Assembly (NCBI GenBank): GCA_021401465.1
Contig: JADDMT010000137.1
Coordinates: forward strand, 1 to 64,000
Reading direction: 5' to 3'
Length of the DNA: 64,000 nucleotides
Source of the DNA: Teratosphaeria epicoccoides
Taxonomy: Eukaryota; Ascomycota; Dothideomycetes; Mycosphaerellales; Teratosphaeriaceae
Part shown: one piece after another, positions 43,006 to 52,740 of the stretch
Numbering within the stretch: position 1 is the stretch's first letter
Layout: each line of letters begins with the position of its first letter
Made by a program: the position numbers and the translations under genes
The notes under the pieces: generated by a model
The model's input: only the letters and a program-made list of their open reading frames with translations
Database searches by the model: none
Told to the model about the DNA's origin: nothing

Positions 43006-44050
43006 CTAAAATCGCGCGGCACTGCCAGTAGGACAGGCGAGAAAGTCCTCCGGCTGCATTTGAACTGCCTGAGCCGCCATAATAGAGATATCACCAGAAT
43101 CCAGGTCGGCCTCTGATGCTTCGTAGGTTCCGCCGCACTCAAATACCTCTGTCGGCAGCGACAAAAAGCAAAGCGTGGTCTCTGACTTGTTGAAGTGCCA
43201 CCTATGATTCTTTTGCTTGGCCCATGGGGCACGATCCGAGTTGTCGAGATGTCTGGTGGCAAAGACGGCCTTCAGCCCAAAGTGTCTTGCCAGAATCTAT
43301 ACTGCTGTCAGCATCGCTGCTTAAAGCCGTCCGAACAACGAAGTAGTTCCTCGACACAGTTTGGCGTCATAAATCACTTCGTCCAGCTCGACAAAACGAC
43401 CACCAGGCGCCTGAGATATGCGTTTTTGCCAATCAACGACTGTCTTAGCGTGGCCGTCGATCCAGCACTCATGATCGAGGAGTTGCGTATTCTTCTCCGC
43501 GCTGATCCGGGCTCCACATGTCCTTTCGCAGTCATTGGGATCACCGCCAGCCTGGCAAGAGGTGCAGGGCTTATCTGTCTTCTCGGTGCAGCCATAGCGG
43601 CAGAGATCAGTGTCGTCGTCCTCGTGCTCGGTATCGCTGGGGTCTGAAGCGAAGTCGTCACCGTATGAGCTTCGCAGACACGGCCGACAGCGGACAACGG
43701 CCTCCTCACATTCCTCGTTGAAAAGCGTCCATTCGCTCACATCAACATGACGCAAAAGGTCGCATCGTGACTCGGAGCACCTGTACTCGTCCCTAGGAAG
43801 ACGATCAGTGCACTGCGAGAAAATTCTGAATGGTAATCTCCACTTACTGTACGGTGTAGATTATATTGAAAGATCTCTTCTCCAGCAAAGCTTCTTCTAT
43901 GGCCAGCTCCAGCTCACCCAGCAGCTTGGTGATGTGCACGTCGTCTCCTCGTCGGAAGCGGTGACACAAATGCAATGTCTGGAGTGCTGGAAGCGCACGC
44001 TTGAAGGTCACTAAGCCGACGCAAAGCTCATCGGGGCGGACAGGGACCGC
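43006..44050 (-). CDS. Unrecognised cysteine-rich protein, 5' end incomplete
   Basis: Three minus-strand blocks join in frame. The first (from 44050 down to 43848) reads ELCVGLVTFKRALPALQTLH and ITKLLGELELAIEEALLEKR. A GTAAGT donor and CCTAG acceptor (intron 43793-43847) lead to the second (43792-43378). It has DEYRCSESRCDLL, EECEEAVVRCRPC, the acidic DPSDTEHEDDD, and CRYGCTEKTDKPCTSC. A GTGATT donor and TATAG acceptor (43297-43377) lead to the last (43296-43006), with HFGLKAVFATRHLDNSD and CFLSLPTEVFECGGTYEA. The closing block stays open for 96 codons and has coding-like composition. The first block has no ATG after an in-frame TGA at 44051, so an upstream exon is missing. No family recognised; the cysteine pairs could bind metal. 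Intracellular location is likely, but the N-terminus is unseen. Confidence 0.5.
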
Positions 44051-45864
44051 TCAAGACAGGGCGGAGGATAGCGTCAGTGCCATGTTGGTCATCTGGGCGG
44101 TGAGCTGTCGGTGTGGCGGGTTGCAGCTCATGCGGACATCTGGTGATGGTCCATTGGAAACAGAAGTGGATCACACAGATGGATGCCTGAAAGCTTCACG
44201 CGACGCGTCCTACTCAGTCAGGGAAGGCGGTGATAGACCGACCTCGATTGCATCACCGCTCCTTCCATGCTCAGGTGATACCTCCAGGTCCTGCAAACAA
44301 CAAAGCAAGTGCGACCGGCAACATTGGATGCCAAGAATGTCGCCCCGTCATTTCGTAATCAGTTCTGTAGAAAGGGCGAAGACCCTAAAGCCCATGCGTA
44401 CCATCAGCGCAAGAGTGACTCGTTTGTTGACTTTGGGGGTTGGCATCTGTTGCAGATGGCCGTCTCTGTACAGGGGGCACCTTGTGCTTCCAAGGGTCAG
44501 TAATACAGAGATTCCGACAGCAGCAAGATTGAGGGCCTCCAAGACTACTCGTCCCATCGCGGGCGGTTCCGCCCTGCTTGGGCGGCAACCGACGGTATTG
44601 AGCTCGCCAAAAGCGTTTTTGGAAAAGTGTATTGAGATCTCATTGGTCCAGGTGGACGACCGCGTAAGAGCGACATCGACAACCTACCTCAGTGCTACGA
44701 TCCACCGGGCACACGAGCATGCGTGTACGCAAGCCCGTGATGATCGGTATTCGACAAATTTATGCCTCGCTGTTCAAGTATCTTGCAGCATGTGGATATT
44801 TACATCTTGCTGCCCGTCTGATGTCGGTCGTACTGCGATAGCTCAAGCACGAGACCGACCAGACAATTGCCTTCCGAACGTAGCACGGCCGTCGAGAACG
44901 CCCCAAGGGCGTCGTCTTGGTCTTCATCCCCATCTTCCGTACACCATGATGTCCCGATCATGGGGTGGCCTCCATGCTCTTCCACTCCAGGATGGGATCA
45001 GGTTGATAACCAAGCAAATGCCTCATTAATGCGACTTCATGACAGTCGTCGACACTAATCTTTGAAAGACACGCTTCTTGATGTCCCACGTTCGTTCGAT
45101 GGATGGGGACGCGATGGACTCCGCCAAGCCAAACAGGAACCGGCTCCATTACAGTACCTTCGTTGGCAGCGGACTTAAAGTCATGCCTGCAAACACCATC
45201 ATGTGAAGATTTCTTTCTTCTCGCTGCCGCCACTGATGAGGAGGAAAGCGGTTGTGAGACCGCACATTCGAACTATAGCGATTACTAATGGCCGTACAAG
45301 TCGTCATCGTGAGTACGCAAAACCCTCACAGCATCTTGCGCTACCATCGCACGACAACGCTACTCACCAGAAAACCCCGCACCCCACCAGCTTCCTCAAT
45401 GGGCAAGAGGCATTATCGTGTGGTTGATCACGGCTGACAAACCACATTATTAACGATAATGCCCGAACCTTGACTGGACGTCATGCTAGTCTAGCTCCAC
45501 ACCATACTTCTACCAACGCTTTGACGAGCGCAGCGATCAAGAGCAGACCCAGGCATGTCCGATTCATGCACTCTGTGCTCTGGCACGCCGTCTCACTGGG
45601 CGCCAGCTAAGGGACTCTGATCTACCGTGGCTGCTATCGTACATGCACAATCATGGTAACCACATCGAATGCTCATCGTGCAGAAATGCATCCTGGTCGG
45701 AACTCTTTCTGCAGGTCCTCTCCCGCCGGCTAGGCGAAGTCAGGCAGGTACCTTATACTTCGGTTGCTACGTGATCGGGTGGTGCTTACCGACGTAGAGA
45801 AAACGAAGGCGAGCTGCTCCTCTCCTATGCATTGCGTTAGCTATCATATCGCTTTTTTGGCAAC
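44051..45864. other. 1.8-kb region, no gene supported
   Basis: It must include the missing 5' exon and promoter of the cysteine-rich gene and the promoter of the carboxypeptidase. A 342-codon plus-strand frame (44001-45029) is rich in R, S, T and P, has no motif and overlaps the first block of the minus-strand gene, so it is rejected. Confidence 0.45.
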
Positions 45865-47808
45865 ATGTTGTGTAAGAACATCATACCTTTGCTCCTAGCA
45901 GCAGCATGGTCTGCAGAAGCCTCAACAGGTTCCCGCAATGCCCTCCTGCCCGGCTCTCAATTTGTGAAAGCACAGCAGAAACAGAGAGCAGCTCTTGAGA
46001 AACGCAGCTTGTCCAACAAGCATGTCGAAAATCTAAAGAGACAACTCTACCTCCCGGCCAATGCGACAGGCGTGAAGAACATCAAGACACCTACCGGAGT
46101 CACGATTCGATACAAAGAACCAGGCCAAGATGGCGTCTGCGAGACCACCGAAGGCGTCAACAGTTACGCGGGATACGTCGACCTCGCCTCGGACGTCCAC
46201 GTCTTCTTTTGGTTCTTCGAGAGCCGCACCGATCCAGCCTCCGATCCGCTATCCCTTTGGCTGAACGGCGGCCCAGGCAGCGACTCCATGATCGGTCTCT
46301 TCGATGAACTGGGACCCTGCAGAATCACCGAGAACCTGACGTCTGTCCTGAACCCCTGGAGTTGGAATAATGTCAGCAACCTCCTCTTCATTTCTCAGCC
46401 CGTAGGTGTAGGCTTCTCCTATCAAGAAGAAGCAATTGGCAGCTACAATGACTACACCGGCGGCTTTCAAAACACCTCCCAAGGCAACGCGACTGGCCGC
46501 TGGCCCACGCTTGATCCTATCGATCTAGGCACCATTGACACCACGGACCTCGCGGCTCAAGCAGCCTGGCATGTCCTCCAAGGCTTCCTTTCCGGCGTCG
46601 ACAGCCTCGGAGCTACGATTGGCGACACCCGTGACTTCAACCTGTGGACAGAATCCTACGGTGGTCACTACGGCCCGGCATTCTTCCACTACTTCTACGA
46701 GCAGAACCAGAAGATAAAAAATGGCACCATTCCCGGCTACGGCCTCAATTTCAATTCCCTCGGTATCGGCAACGGGATCATCGACGAGAGCGTGCAAGCA
46801 GGTTACTATCCTGAATTCGCGGTGAACAACACATACGGCATCAAAGCTTACAACGAGACGGTATACAACTACGCCGTCTTCGCCAACAACTGGGCGGACG
46901 GCTGCCTTGCACAAATCGAAGGCTGTTTCGCGGCCGCACAAGCCCTCAAAGGCGGCTACGTTGACGACATGGTCACGCAAGCCGCCGTCGATTTCCCGAG
47001 CATTGACGTCCTCTGCTCCGAAGCGCAAGACATGTGCCGAGACAATGTGGAAGGACCATATTATTCTTACGGCGAGAGAGGCGTCTACGATATCCGGCAT
47101 CCGTATGACGATCCCACGACGCCGAATTTCTTCATTGATTACCTGAATCTCGCGAACGTGCAGAATGCATTGGGAGTAAATCTGAATTACACGGATTCAA
47201 ACAGTGACATCTACTGGGCTTTCCAAGCGACCGGCGACTTCATCTACTCCAATTTCCTGCAAGATTTGTCTGAGATCCTGGATAGTGGCGTGCGAGTGAG
47301 TCTGTACTATGGTGATGCGGATTACATCTGCAATTGGTTTGGTGGACAGGCGATCAGTCTGGCGGTGAACTACAGTGGGAAAGCGGAGTTTGCGGAAGCC
47401 GGGTATCAGCCGTTGATGTATGGTGGCGTGGAGTACGGAGAAGTGAGGCAGTACGGTAATTTTAGCTTCACGAGGGTTTATGAGGCTGGGCATGAGGTCC
47501 CGTACTACCAGGTAAGGCACTCCCTTCACCATCTGACTAGCTTCGCTCACCTGACTGTTCCTGTGATGTTGTAGCCTCAAGCCGCGTTGGCGATCTTCAA
47601 CCGCACCATCAACCACTTCGATGTCGCGACGGGCGAAGAGATGGTCACGAAGAATTTGACGAGTTCCGGAGGACTGTATGCGACGCACACGGAGAGCCAC
47701 GTGAGCTTGCCGCCGACGAATTCGGCGAGTTTGGCGGCGTATAGTAGTAGTGTGCTTGCGTATTATGCTAGTGTGGATAATGAGGCGCCGTCGCCATCGG
47801 GGTCATAG
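45865..47808 (+). CDS. Secreted serine carboxypeptidase (S10)
   Basis: Extracellular or vacuolar exopeptidase cutting C-terminal residues at acid pH. Two exons, 45865-47511 and 47575-47808 (63-bp intron GTAAGG to TGTAG), encode 626 residues. A signal peptide (MLCKNIIPLLLAAAWSAEAS) is followed by a short pro-region. The oxyanion segment LSLWLNGGPGSDSM is present. The catalytic triad is seen as Ser in WTESYGGHYGP, Asp in LYYGDADYICNWFGG and His in YEAGHEVPYYQ, the last at the exon junction. Paired cysteines and many N-glycosylation sequons (for example ENLTS, NNVSN) fit a secreted enzyme. The C-terminal part after the His is serine-rich and longer than in vacuolar CPY-type enzymes. Confidence 0.93.
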
Positions 47809-48205
47809 GTTGTAGTACATCGACAGACGGGACGAGGCAAGCCATGATTGTAAATAGGTCAGATAAGCAGAGGGACTGGACCGGTACTGCGTGTATTTGC
47901 ATGTGCGAGGAGAGCGTGCCGGTGGCCGGTGACGTTGCGAAGTGCACGCGCCGGTAGTTTGTTTGTGCGTTGCTCGTGACACATTGAGAGCTGCCTCCTT
48001 ACTCCAATGACGGGGCGCACGGTATTGGTGTTCATGAGGCGGGCAGCGGAAGGCGCATGCCACACAGGATAGACAGCTCCATTGATACAATGGCAGTCTC
48101 ATGTAAATCCAACCCTCGATGCTCGCTTGTTTTCGGAAATGTCGAAAAGCGGTCTCGGACCTCCTCGATGAGGCTTTCATCTACCGCTCTCCTCCATTCC
48201 AAAAT
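47809..48205. other. 397-bp spacer, no gene seen
   Basis: Convergent 3' flanks of the carboxypeptidase and the mitochondrial membrane protein gene. No open frame is supported. Confidence 0.5.
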
Positions 48206-48654
48206 CTAATGATCCGCCTGCTTGCCGCTCCTGTACAATCTCAAAGTCTTGTCGGTATAGAGCTTGCGAACCAAGCTGTAGACGGCGGCGAAGATGGCGG
48301 CGAACAGGACGACGCCGAGAGGGATCAATTCTGGCGGAATTTTCTTGAGGGATCGGAGGCGCTGGGAGACGGTGTGGGCTGCAAAGCATCTGTATGTTAG
48401 CTCGGGATGAGGAGCTCTCGGTGTTGGGTGGGCTTACCGGCGTGCTCTTCCTTCTGGATAGATGTCAGTAGATTTTCGAAGATATTGGAGGGGGTTGTGA
48501 AGCGTACAGGCACAGGCATTTTCCTCACTGCCGTCGTACGAAAGCTCCGCACGGCTTGCTGCACGTTGAGCATTGGAGTTGCGCGCGTCCTCAGCATGTT
48601 GGCCGCCGGCTGCGAGCGCAGCATGCTTGCCGCCAGGAATCTTGTGGACTGCAT
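48206..48654 (-). CDS. Mitochondrial single-helix protein, B12D/MLRQ (NDUFA4)-like
   Basis: Two exons (48654-48438, 48378-48206) encode 129 residues. The N-terminus is arginine/serine-rich without acids (MQSTRFLAASMLRSQPAANM, then RTRATPML and VRSFRTTAVRK), a typical mitochondrial presequence. A transmembrane stretch follows, PPELIPLGVVLFAAIFAAVY, then RKLYTDKTLRLYRSGKQADH. That arrangement matches the small B12D/MLRQ family, whose animal member NDUFA4 is associated with cytochrome c oxidase. Start choice: an in-frame ATG lies at 48711, but the one at 48654 directly opens the presequence. The intron acceptor used is TTTGCAG, which restores a continuous AAHTVSQRLRSLKK. The family assignment is moderately sure; mitochondrial targeting is strong. 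Confidence 0.75.
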
Positions 48655-48898
48655 CGTCGCCGGGTGGAATGGCTCAGAGTGGAGAGTTGGACGGGGCTGT
48701 TTGGAGACCACGCTGCTATGGTTTCGCGAGTCGCAGCAGTAAGCGAGCGGAGCTTCAACAAATCACGGACCGAGCCGCGTAGCATTGGTCGAGCTTGTCC
48801 GCTCGTCGATGTCACGACACGGACACTGGAGCAGATAGACACAAAGGCGACATTCCCTACCACATACAACGCAAACCCAAGCGAGAACAACAGCAAAC
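48655..48898. promoter_or_regulatory. Shared divergent promoter, two mitochondrial genes
   Basis: Only 244 bp separate the start codons of the B12D/MLRQ-like gene (minus) and COX12 (plus). Both products are small respiratory-chain-type mitochondrial proteins, so co-regulation from a bidirectional promoter is plausible. Confidence 0.55.
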
Positions 48899-49392
48899 AT
48901 GTCTGACGACGGCGAGGACCGGGTCACCATGCCCTTCAAGTTCGTGACAGGTACGTCCGCCCTCCCGATATCAGCCGCCGTCCCGCTTGCGACAGAGCAT
49001 ATTGACTGATTGTATGAGTAGCTGGTATGTACTGACCACCATTCTGCGACCGATACTAGCGACGCGAAGTACGGCTACCACAGGAGGACTAGCGAGTTGA
49101 CATGGCATGTTCTAGGCTTCGACGCCCGCTTCCCGAACCAAAATCAAACAAAGCACTGCTGGCAAAACTACGTCGACTACCACAAGTGCATCCTGGCCAA
49201 AGGCGAGGACTTTAAGCCTTGCCGTCAGGTTTGTCATACTCGCATTCACACGCATACGATATGCGAATGAAGGCTGATTTGGATGAGTTATAGTTTTACC
49301 TTGCCTACCGCTCCCTTTGCCCGAGCTCCTGGTGCGCGAGATGGGACGACCAGCGCGAGAACGGCACTTTCCCCACGAGGTTGGATCAATAG
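48899..49392 (+). CDS. COX12: Cytochrome c oxidase subunit VIb (Cox12)
   Basis: Intermembrane-space subunit of complex IV. Main exons are 48899-48950, 49116-49228 and 49294-49392. The conserved block GFDARFPNQNQTKHCWQNYV is followed by DYHKCILAKGEDFKPCRQ and FYLAYRSLCPSSWCARWDD. The cysteines form the family's CX9C and CX10C pairs (CWQNYVDYHKC; CRQFYLAYRSLC), oxidised by the Mia40 pathway. The product is 87 residues if the first intron (48951-49115) is removed whole. Inside it, CTG at 49022-49024 is flanked by TGAGTAG and GTATGT, a possible 3-nt micro-exon. Including it would keep frame, give 88 residues and change VTGFDAR to VTAGFDAR, a form found in other fungi. Which is used cannot be decided here. 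Confidence 0.93.
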
Positions 49393-50123
49393 ATGGAATG
49401 TGCGAAGATGGTGGGCTTGGGGGATTCGGCACGGAATGCGCAACGTGGAGATGCGCGGTTTGTATGTGTACCATACAGATTGAGAAATGAGACGAAGGCG
49501 TGCTGCTGCTGCTCCTGCTCCTGCTCATACTACCACGCCTGCCAAATGTGCACGTCGCTCGCGGTTTAGATAGGAGCCTGCTGTGTTGATCATGGTCGGA
49601 GAGCCAGAGCTGGGAAGGCCTTAGATGTATGACATGGGGCCATGCTCTCCCCGACCTCCGCGTGTGACATTTACACTCCATGTACGCGCCGATGGATCAG
49701 CTGACTTAGTGGAGATTCAGCGCCATGGATGGACGCAATCCGCAGGCGGCGGGCACTGGGCACAATTAAGCAGTATGCCAAATGTCCATCTTCGCCTTAG
49801 CAACCCCAAAAGCCTTACGGCCTCCTTCTCCACCTTGAAATATCCCTCGACACCTCCTGCTCCGCGTGCTGAAACCAGCCCATATAGTGCGTAGCTGAAA
49901 ATGTTGAAGAAGTTATGACCTCGACCTCTCGCCGTTGGCTCCAAGAAGTCAAGCTTGAAGATGCAAGACACAGACAAAGACCCGAAACAAGTCCATTATC
50001 GGCCAAGGAAGGTCAAGGCATACTTAAAACCTCTTCTCACCTTTCTGTACGTGCGCTGCCTCCTCGCAGTACCCCCGCTCTGCACACTAATACTCAGGCT
50101 TCAGGGCTCGCACACACAAAGTC
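49393..50123. other. 731-bp spacer, no gene seen
   Basis: Between COX12 and the first six-cysteine secreted protein gene; should hold the latter's promoter. Short overlapping frames only. Confidence 0.5.
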
Positions 50124-50504
50124 ATGAACTCGGCCGTCACCACTGCGCTCATGATGCTGCTATTGGCAGTCGCTGACGCTGCGATCGTACGTCGAATCAC
50201 CATAGCTTGTAGAATCCGCAGTACGGTATAGTTTGACTGCTGACTGACTTTCGCGAGCGACACAGTCCTGCAACAAGGTCGAGGGAAAGCCGGGCGAGTG
50301 CTATGTCGATGGAGTTCTTTGGGGTGATTGCACCGCGGTGAGTCTTGTCTTCCTCCTACTAGGAGTGATGCAAAGCATTGAAGCGGAACAAGCTATATGG
50401 ACTTGATATACTGATGGGCATGACACTTATAGGCATGGCCATGCACGGCCGATGGCAAGGGCTGTTTGCCTCGTAAGATCCCGAAGAATGCCGATTGTTT
50501 GTGA
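50124..50504 (+). CDS. Six-cysteine small secreted protein, copy A
   Basis: Three tiny exons (50124-50186, 50266-50337, 50433-50504) encode 68 residues. Exon 1 is exactly the signal peptide (MNSAVTTALMMLLLAVADAA). Exon 2 carries SCNKVEGKPGECYVDGVLWG and a third cysteine; exon 3 begins AWPCTADGKGC and ends DCL. Cysteine spacing is C-x9-C-x9-C-x5-C-x6-C-x10-C, an even number suited to three disulphides. Donors are GTACGT and GTGAGT, acceptors CACAG and TATAG, all phase 0. The gene would be missed by ORF scanning. It has a paralogue 0.9 kb downstream with the same layout. No known family recognised; secreted effector or antimicrobial-type protein is an inference. Confidence 0.75.
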
Positions 50505-51382
50505 ATGAGTAGTTTAAAGACGGGCGCGTGCGAGGTCATGCGATCAACGCACTTGCGATGGTCGGCTCTGGAGCGGAGGTCGAGTCGAGCGATACCGGAT
50601 TAAAGGAAACGAAGTCTACCCAATCAGTCAACCATGGTACATGTGGCCAAGGAAATAAGCCACCACTCTGCGACTAAGCCATGGAGGCCGTGACCGCTAC
50701 CTCCTTTTCGGTGGGCTGGACTCTATTTGTTACGTTTCGCTTGATGAGGACAATGAGGATGGAATTGAATAATTGTTGGAGACTCGCGTTCTTCTGTAAA
50801 GTGAGTAAGGTAGGTGAGGTCCTTGGGCGTCTTGCGCTGATGAGCGTTTTGATGTCGGGATGAGGACAGAGTCAGAACATATCTATATGGACTGCCAGAA
50901 TCCCTTGTTGTGGTTGATGTGAATCTCGAAAAGCATGCCCAGACGAGAATGTCTATCCATTAGTATCAGAGATCAGCTTCATGTTTTCAAATACATGATC
51001 ACCACGGCCACCTGTTGAGCTTCTGCAAGGGTTCGAATTTTGAATCGATCCAACGACTGGCAAAGACATTATCGACCTTGTGACAGTGAGCGAACGTCCA
51101 CTTTCCACCTAAGGATAGTACCAGTCCCCAAGCCTGCAAGTACCGAGGCCAAGGACAAGCGAGCTGCGACACGATGATCTCCGGAGCAGGCCCATTGTCG
51201 GCCAAGTTTGAGGTGTATACATAGCACATCATCGCCTCTACTTTCTCCAAAGGCTGGCTGCTCGAAGTTGTTACCGCACCGGTTCCACGCCCATTGACTA
51301 TATATCTTACAGCATCTCCAGAGCCTTGTTGCTCAAGAATATTACCGCATCAGACTCACGCCCACTTGCTACACATCATAAC
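50505..51382. other. 878-bp spacer between the two paralogues
   Basis: Contains the promoter of copy B, including an imperfect direct repeat at 51259-51373. No further gene copy or relic is visible within it. Confidence 0.5.
51259..51373. repeat. Imperfect direct repeat, 71-bp period, in copy-B promoter
   Basis: Two units of about 44 bp start at 51259 (TGCTCGAAG) and 51330 (TGCTCAAGA) and share TTACCGCA, TCACGCCCA/CCACGCCCA and TTGCTACA/TTGACTATA words. The second unit ends about 10 bp before the start codon of copy B. Confidence 0.65.
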
Positions 51383-51739
51383 ATGAAACCAGCCCTCGTC
51401 AATGCGCTTCTCGGCCTCCTAGCAGCCAGTGAAGCTTTGATAGTAAGCCACTCAACAAATCGTCTCGCCAATAGTGCTTACACTAGCATTGATTGACTGA
51501 GCCCTCGTGCAGATATGCAAGAAAGTCGCCGAAAATCCCTACGGCGCATGCTTTGTCGATGGCAGTCTGTATGCTAATTGCACGTCGGTAAGTCCTGTAT
51601 GCTGCATATGTGCTGCAGGCTGTTGCGTTGGGATTGTGAGCCACTTGCTGATGGAGACATGGTCTAGGAATGGCCGTGCTTACAAGATGGCAACGGATGT
51701 CTGATAAGCCAGAGTCCGAGAGATGCGTATTGTCTGTAG
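51383..51739 (+). CDS. Six-cysteine small secreted protein, copy B
   Basis: A paralogue of the gene at 50124, also 68 residues in three phase-0 exons (51383-51442, 51513-51587, 51668-51739). Exon 1 is the signal peptide (MKPALVNALLGLLAASEALI). Exon 2 has ICKKVAENPYGACFVDGSLY and a third cysteine; exon 3 begins EWPCLQDGNGC and ends YCL. Spacing is C-x10-C-x9-C-x5-C-x6-C-x10-C. Shared words with copy A are VDG, WPC, DG-GC and the terminal CL. Identity outside these is low, so the duplication is old or the proteins evolve quickly. Function unknown. Confidence 0.75.
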
Positions 51740-52740
51740 ACAAACAGGCCGCCGGGGCTCGAACGAGATGCGAAGGGCAAGCTGGAGAAAGACTTTGCGG
51801 TGCTCGCTATGCGTGAGGCTGATGCTCATGGGCGCTTGACGGCTGACTGGAAATGACGGGAAATGACGGGAAATTGTCGAGATATATCACAGGCTCACCG
51901 CTTTGTCAACGCGGACGCTTTCACGGCGGACATGTGTGATTATTGGTGGCCCGGATGATTTACTGATGATGCGATGGACTGCTCATTTCATTCGCATCAT
52001 CGCACTACATGATGACCTGATCTTGTGGCGGGTTGGCCGATCGAACTGACAGATGCATTGACCGCACCGCAAAGGTTGCCGCGCCTCATCACAAAGAATT
52101 GCAGTCAGGAATCCTACGTCCTCGCACGCTCTCCGCGGCACAGTAGAGACGCTTTGTCCATAGGACTGCGGAACCCTGCCTCTGATACCTTACTATCACG
52201 CCAGCCTGTCCGCGCATCTGCACGTAAGAAGGCTTCCTCTATACCAGGAGCCACCCGCATCGAATGCACAGTCAGCCGCGCGAGCATAACCCGAACATCA
52301 CCTCACCCTGCTAAGCGTCCCTTGGCATCCCCGCTCTCCCCACGAAACTCGGGGTTCATGCATGGGGAGCATAGAACACGAGATCGCTTGACTTCAACAG
52401 GAGCATTATGACTGGCTGCAGTCTGAGTGGGTTTACTATTTGTGGTATAGACGTACGACCACATGGTTGTAACATGGTCTTGCTGGCATGCCTGTCCAAT
52501 GTCGAAGCAGAATTGATTGCTTTAGGAAGGTGTTCCCTATTCGACCTTTCGAGTCGCATTGTACTGTGCGGCACTGCTCGTACATCGGGCTGAATGTTCG
52601 GTTGGACGTTGAGGGGTCATGCGGGCGATAGGGCAAAGCTGCTTCGTCCCCCCTCAATCTCCTACGATGGCTTGGCGGACAGATAAATTCATCCTTCGGA
52701 CTGCTCCCCTCCGCGGTAGGAAACCCCATGATACTCCGCG
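51740..52740. other. 1.0-kb spacer, no gene seen
   Basis: 3' flank of copy B and promoter of the first MFS transporter. A short direct repeat of GGAAATGAC lies near 51848-51870. The 128-codon frame at 52025 is R/S/P-rich and not supported. Confidence 0.5.

Noticed and set aside
44001..45029. 342-codon plus-strand frame
   Set aside because: R/S/T-rich composition, no motif, overlaps the first block of the cysteine-rich minus-strand gene.
51020..51060. B-box-like GGTTCGAAT word suggesting a tRNA
   Set aside because: No matching A box or cloverleaf stems could be found around it.
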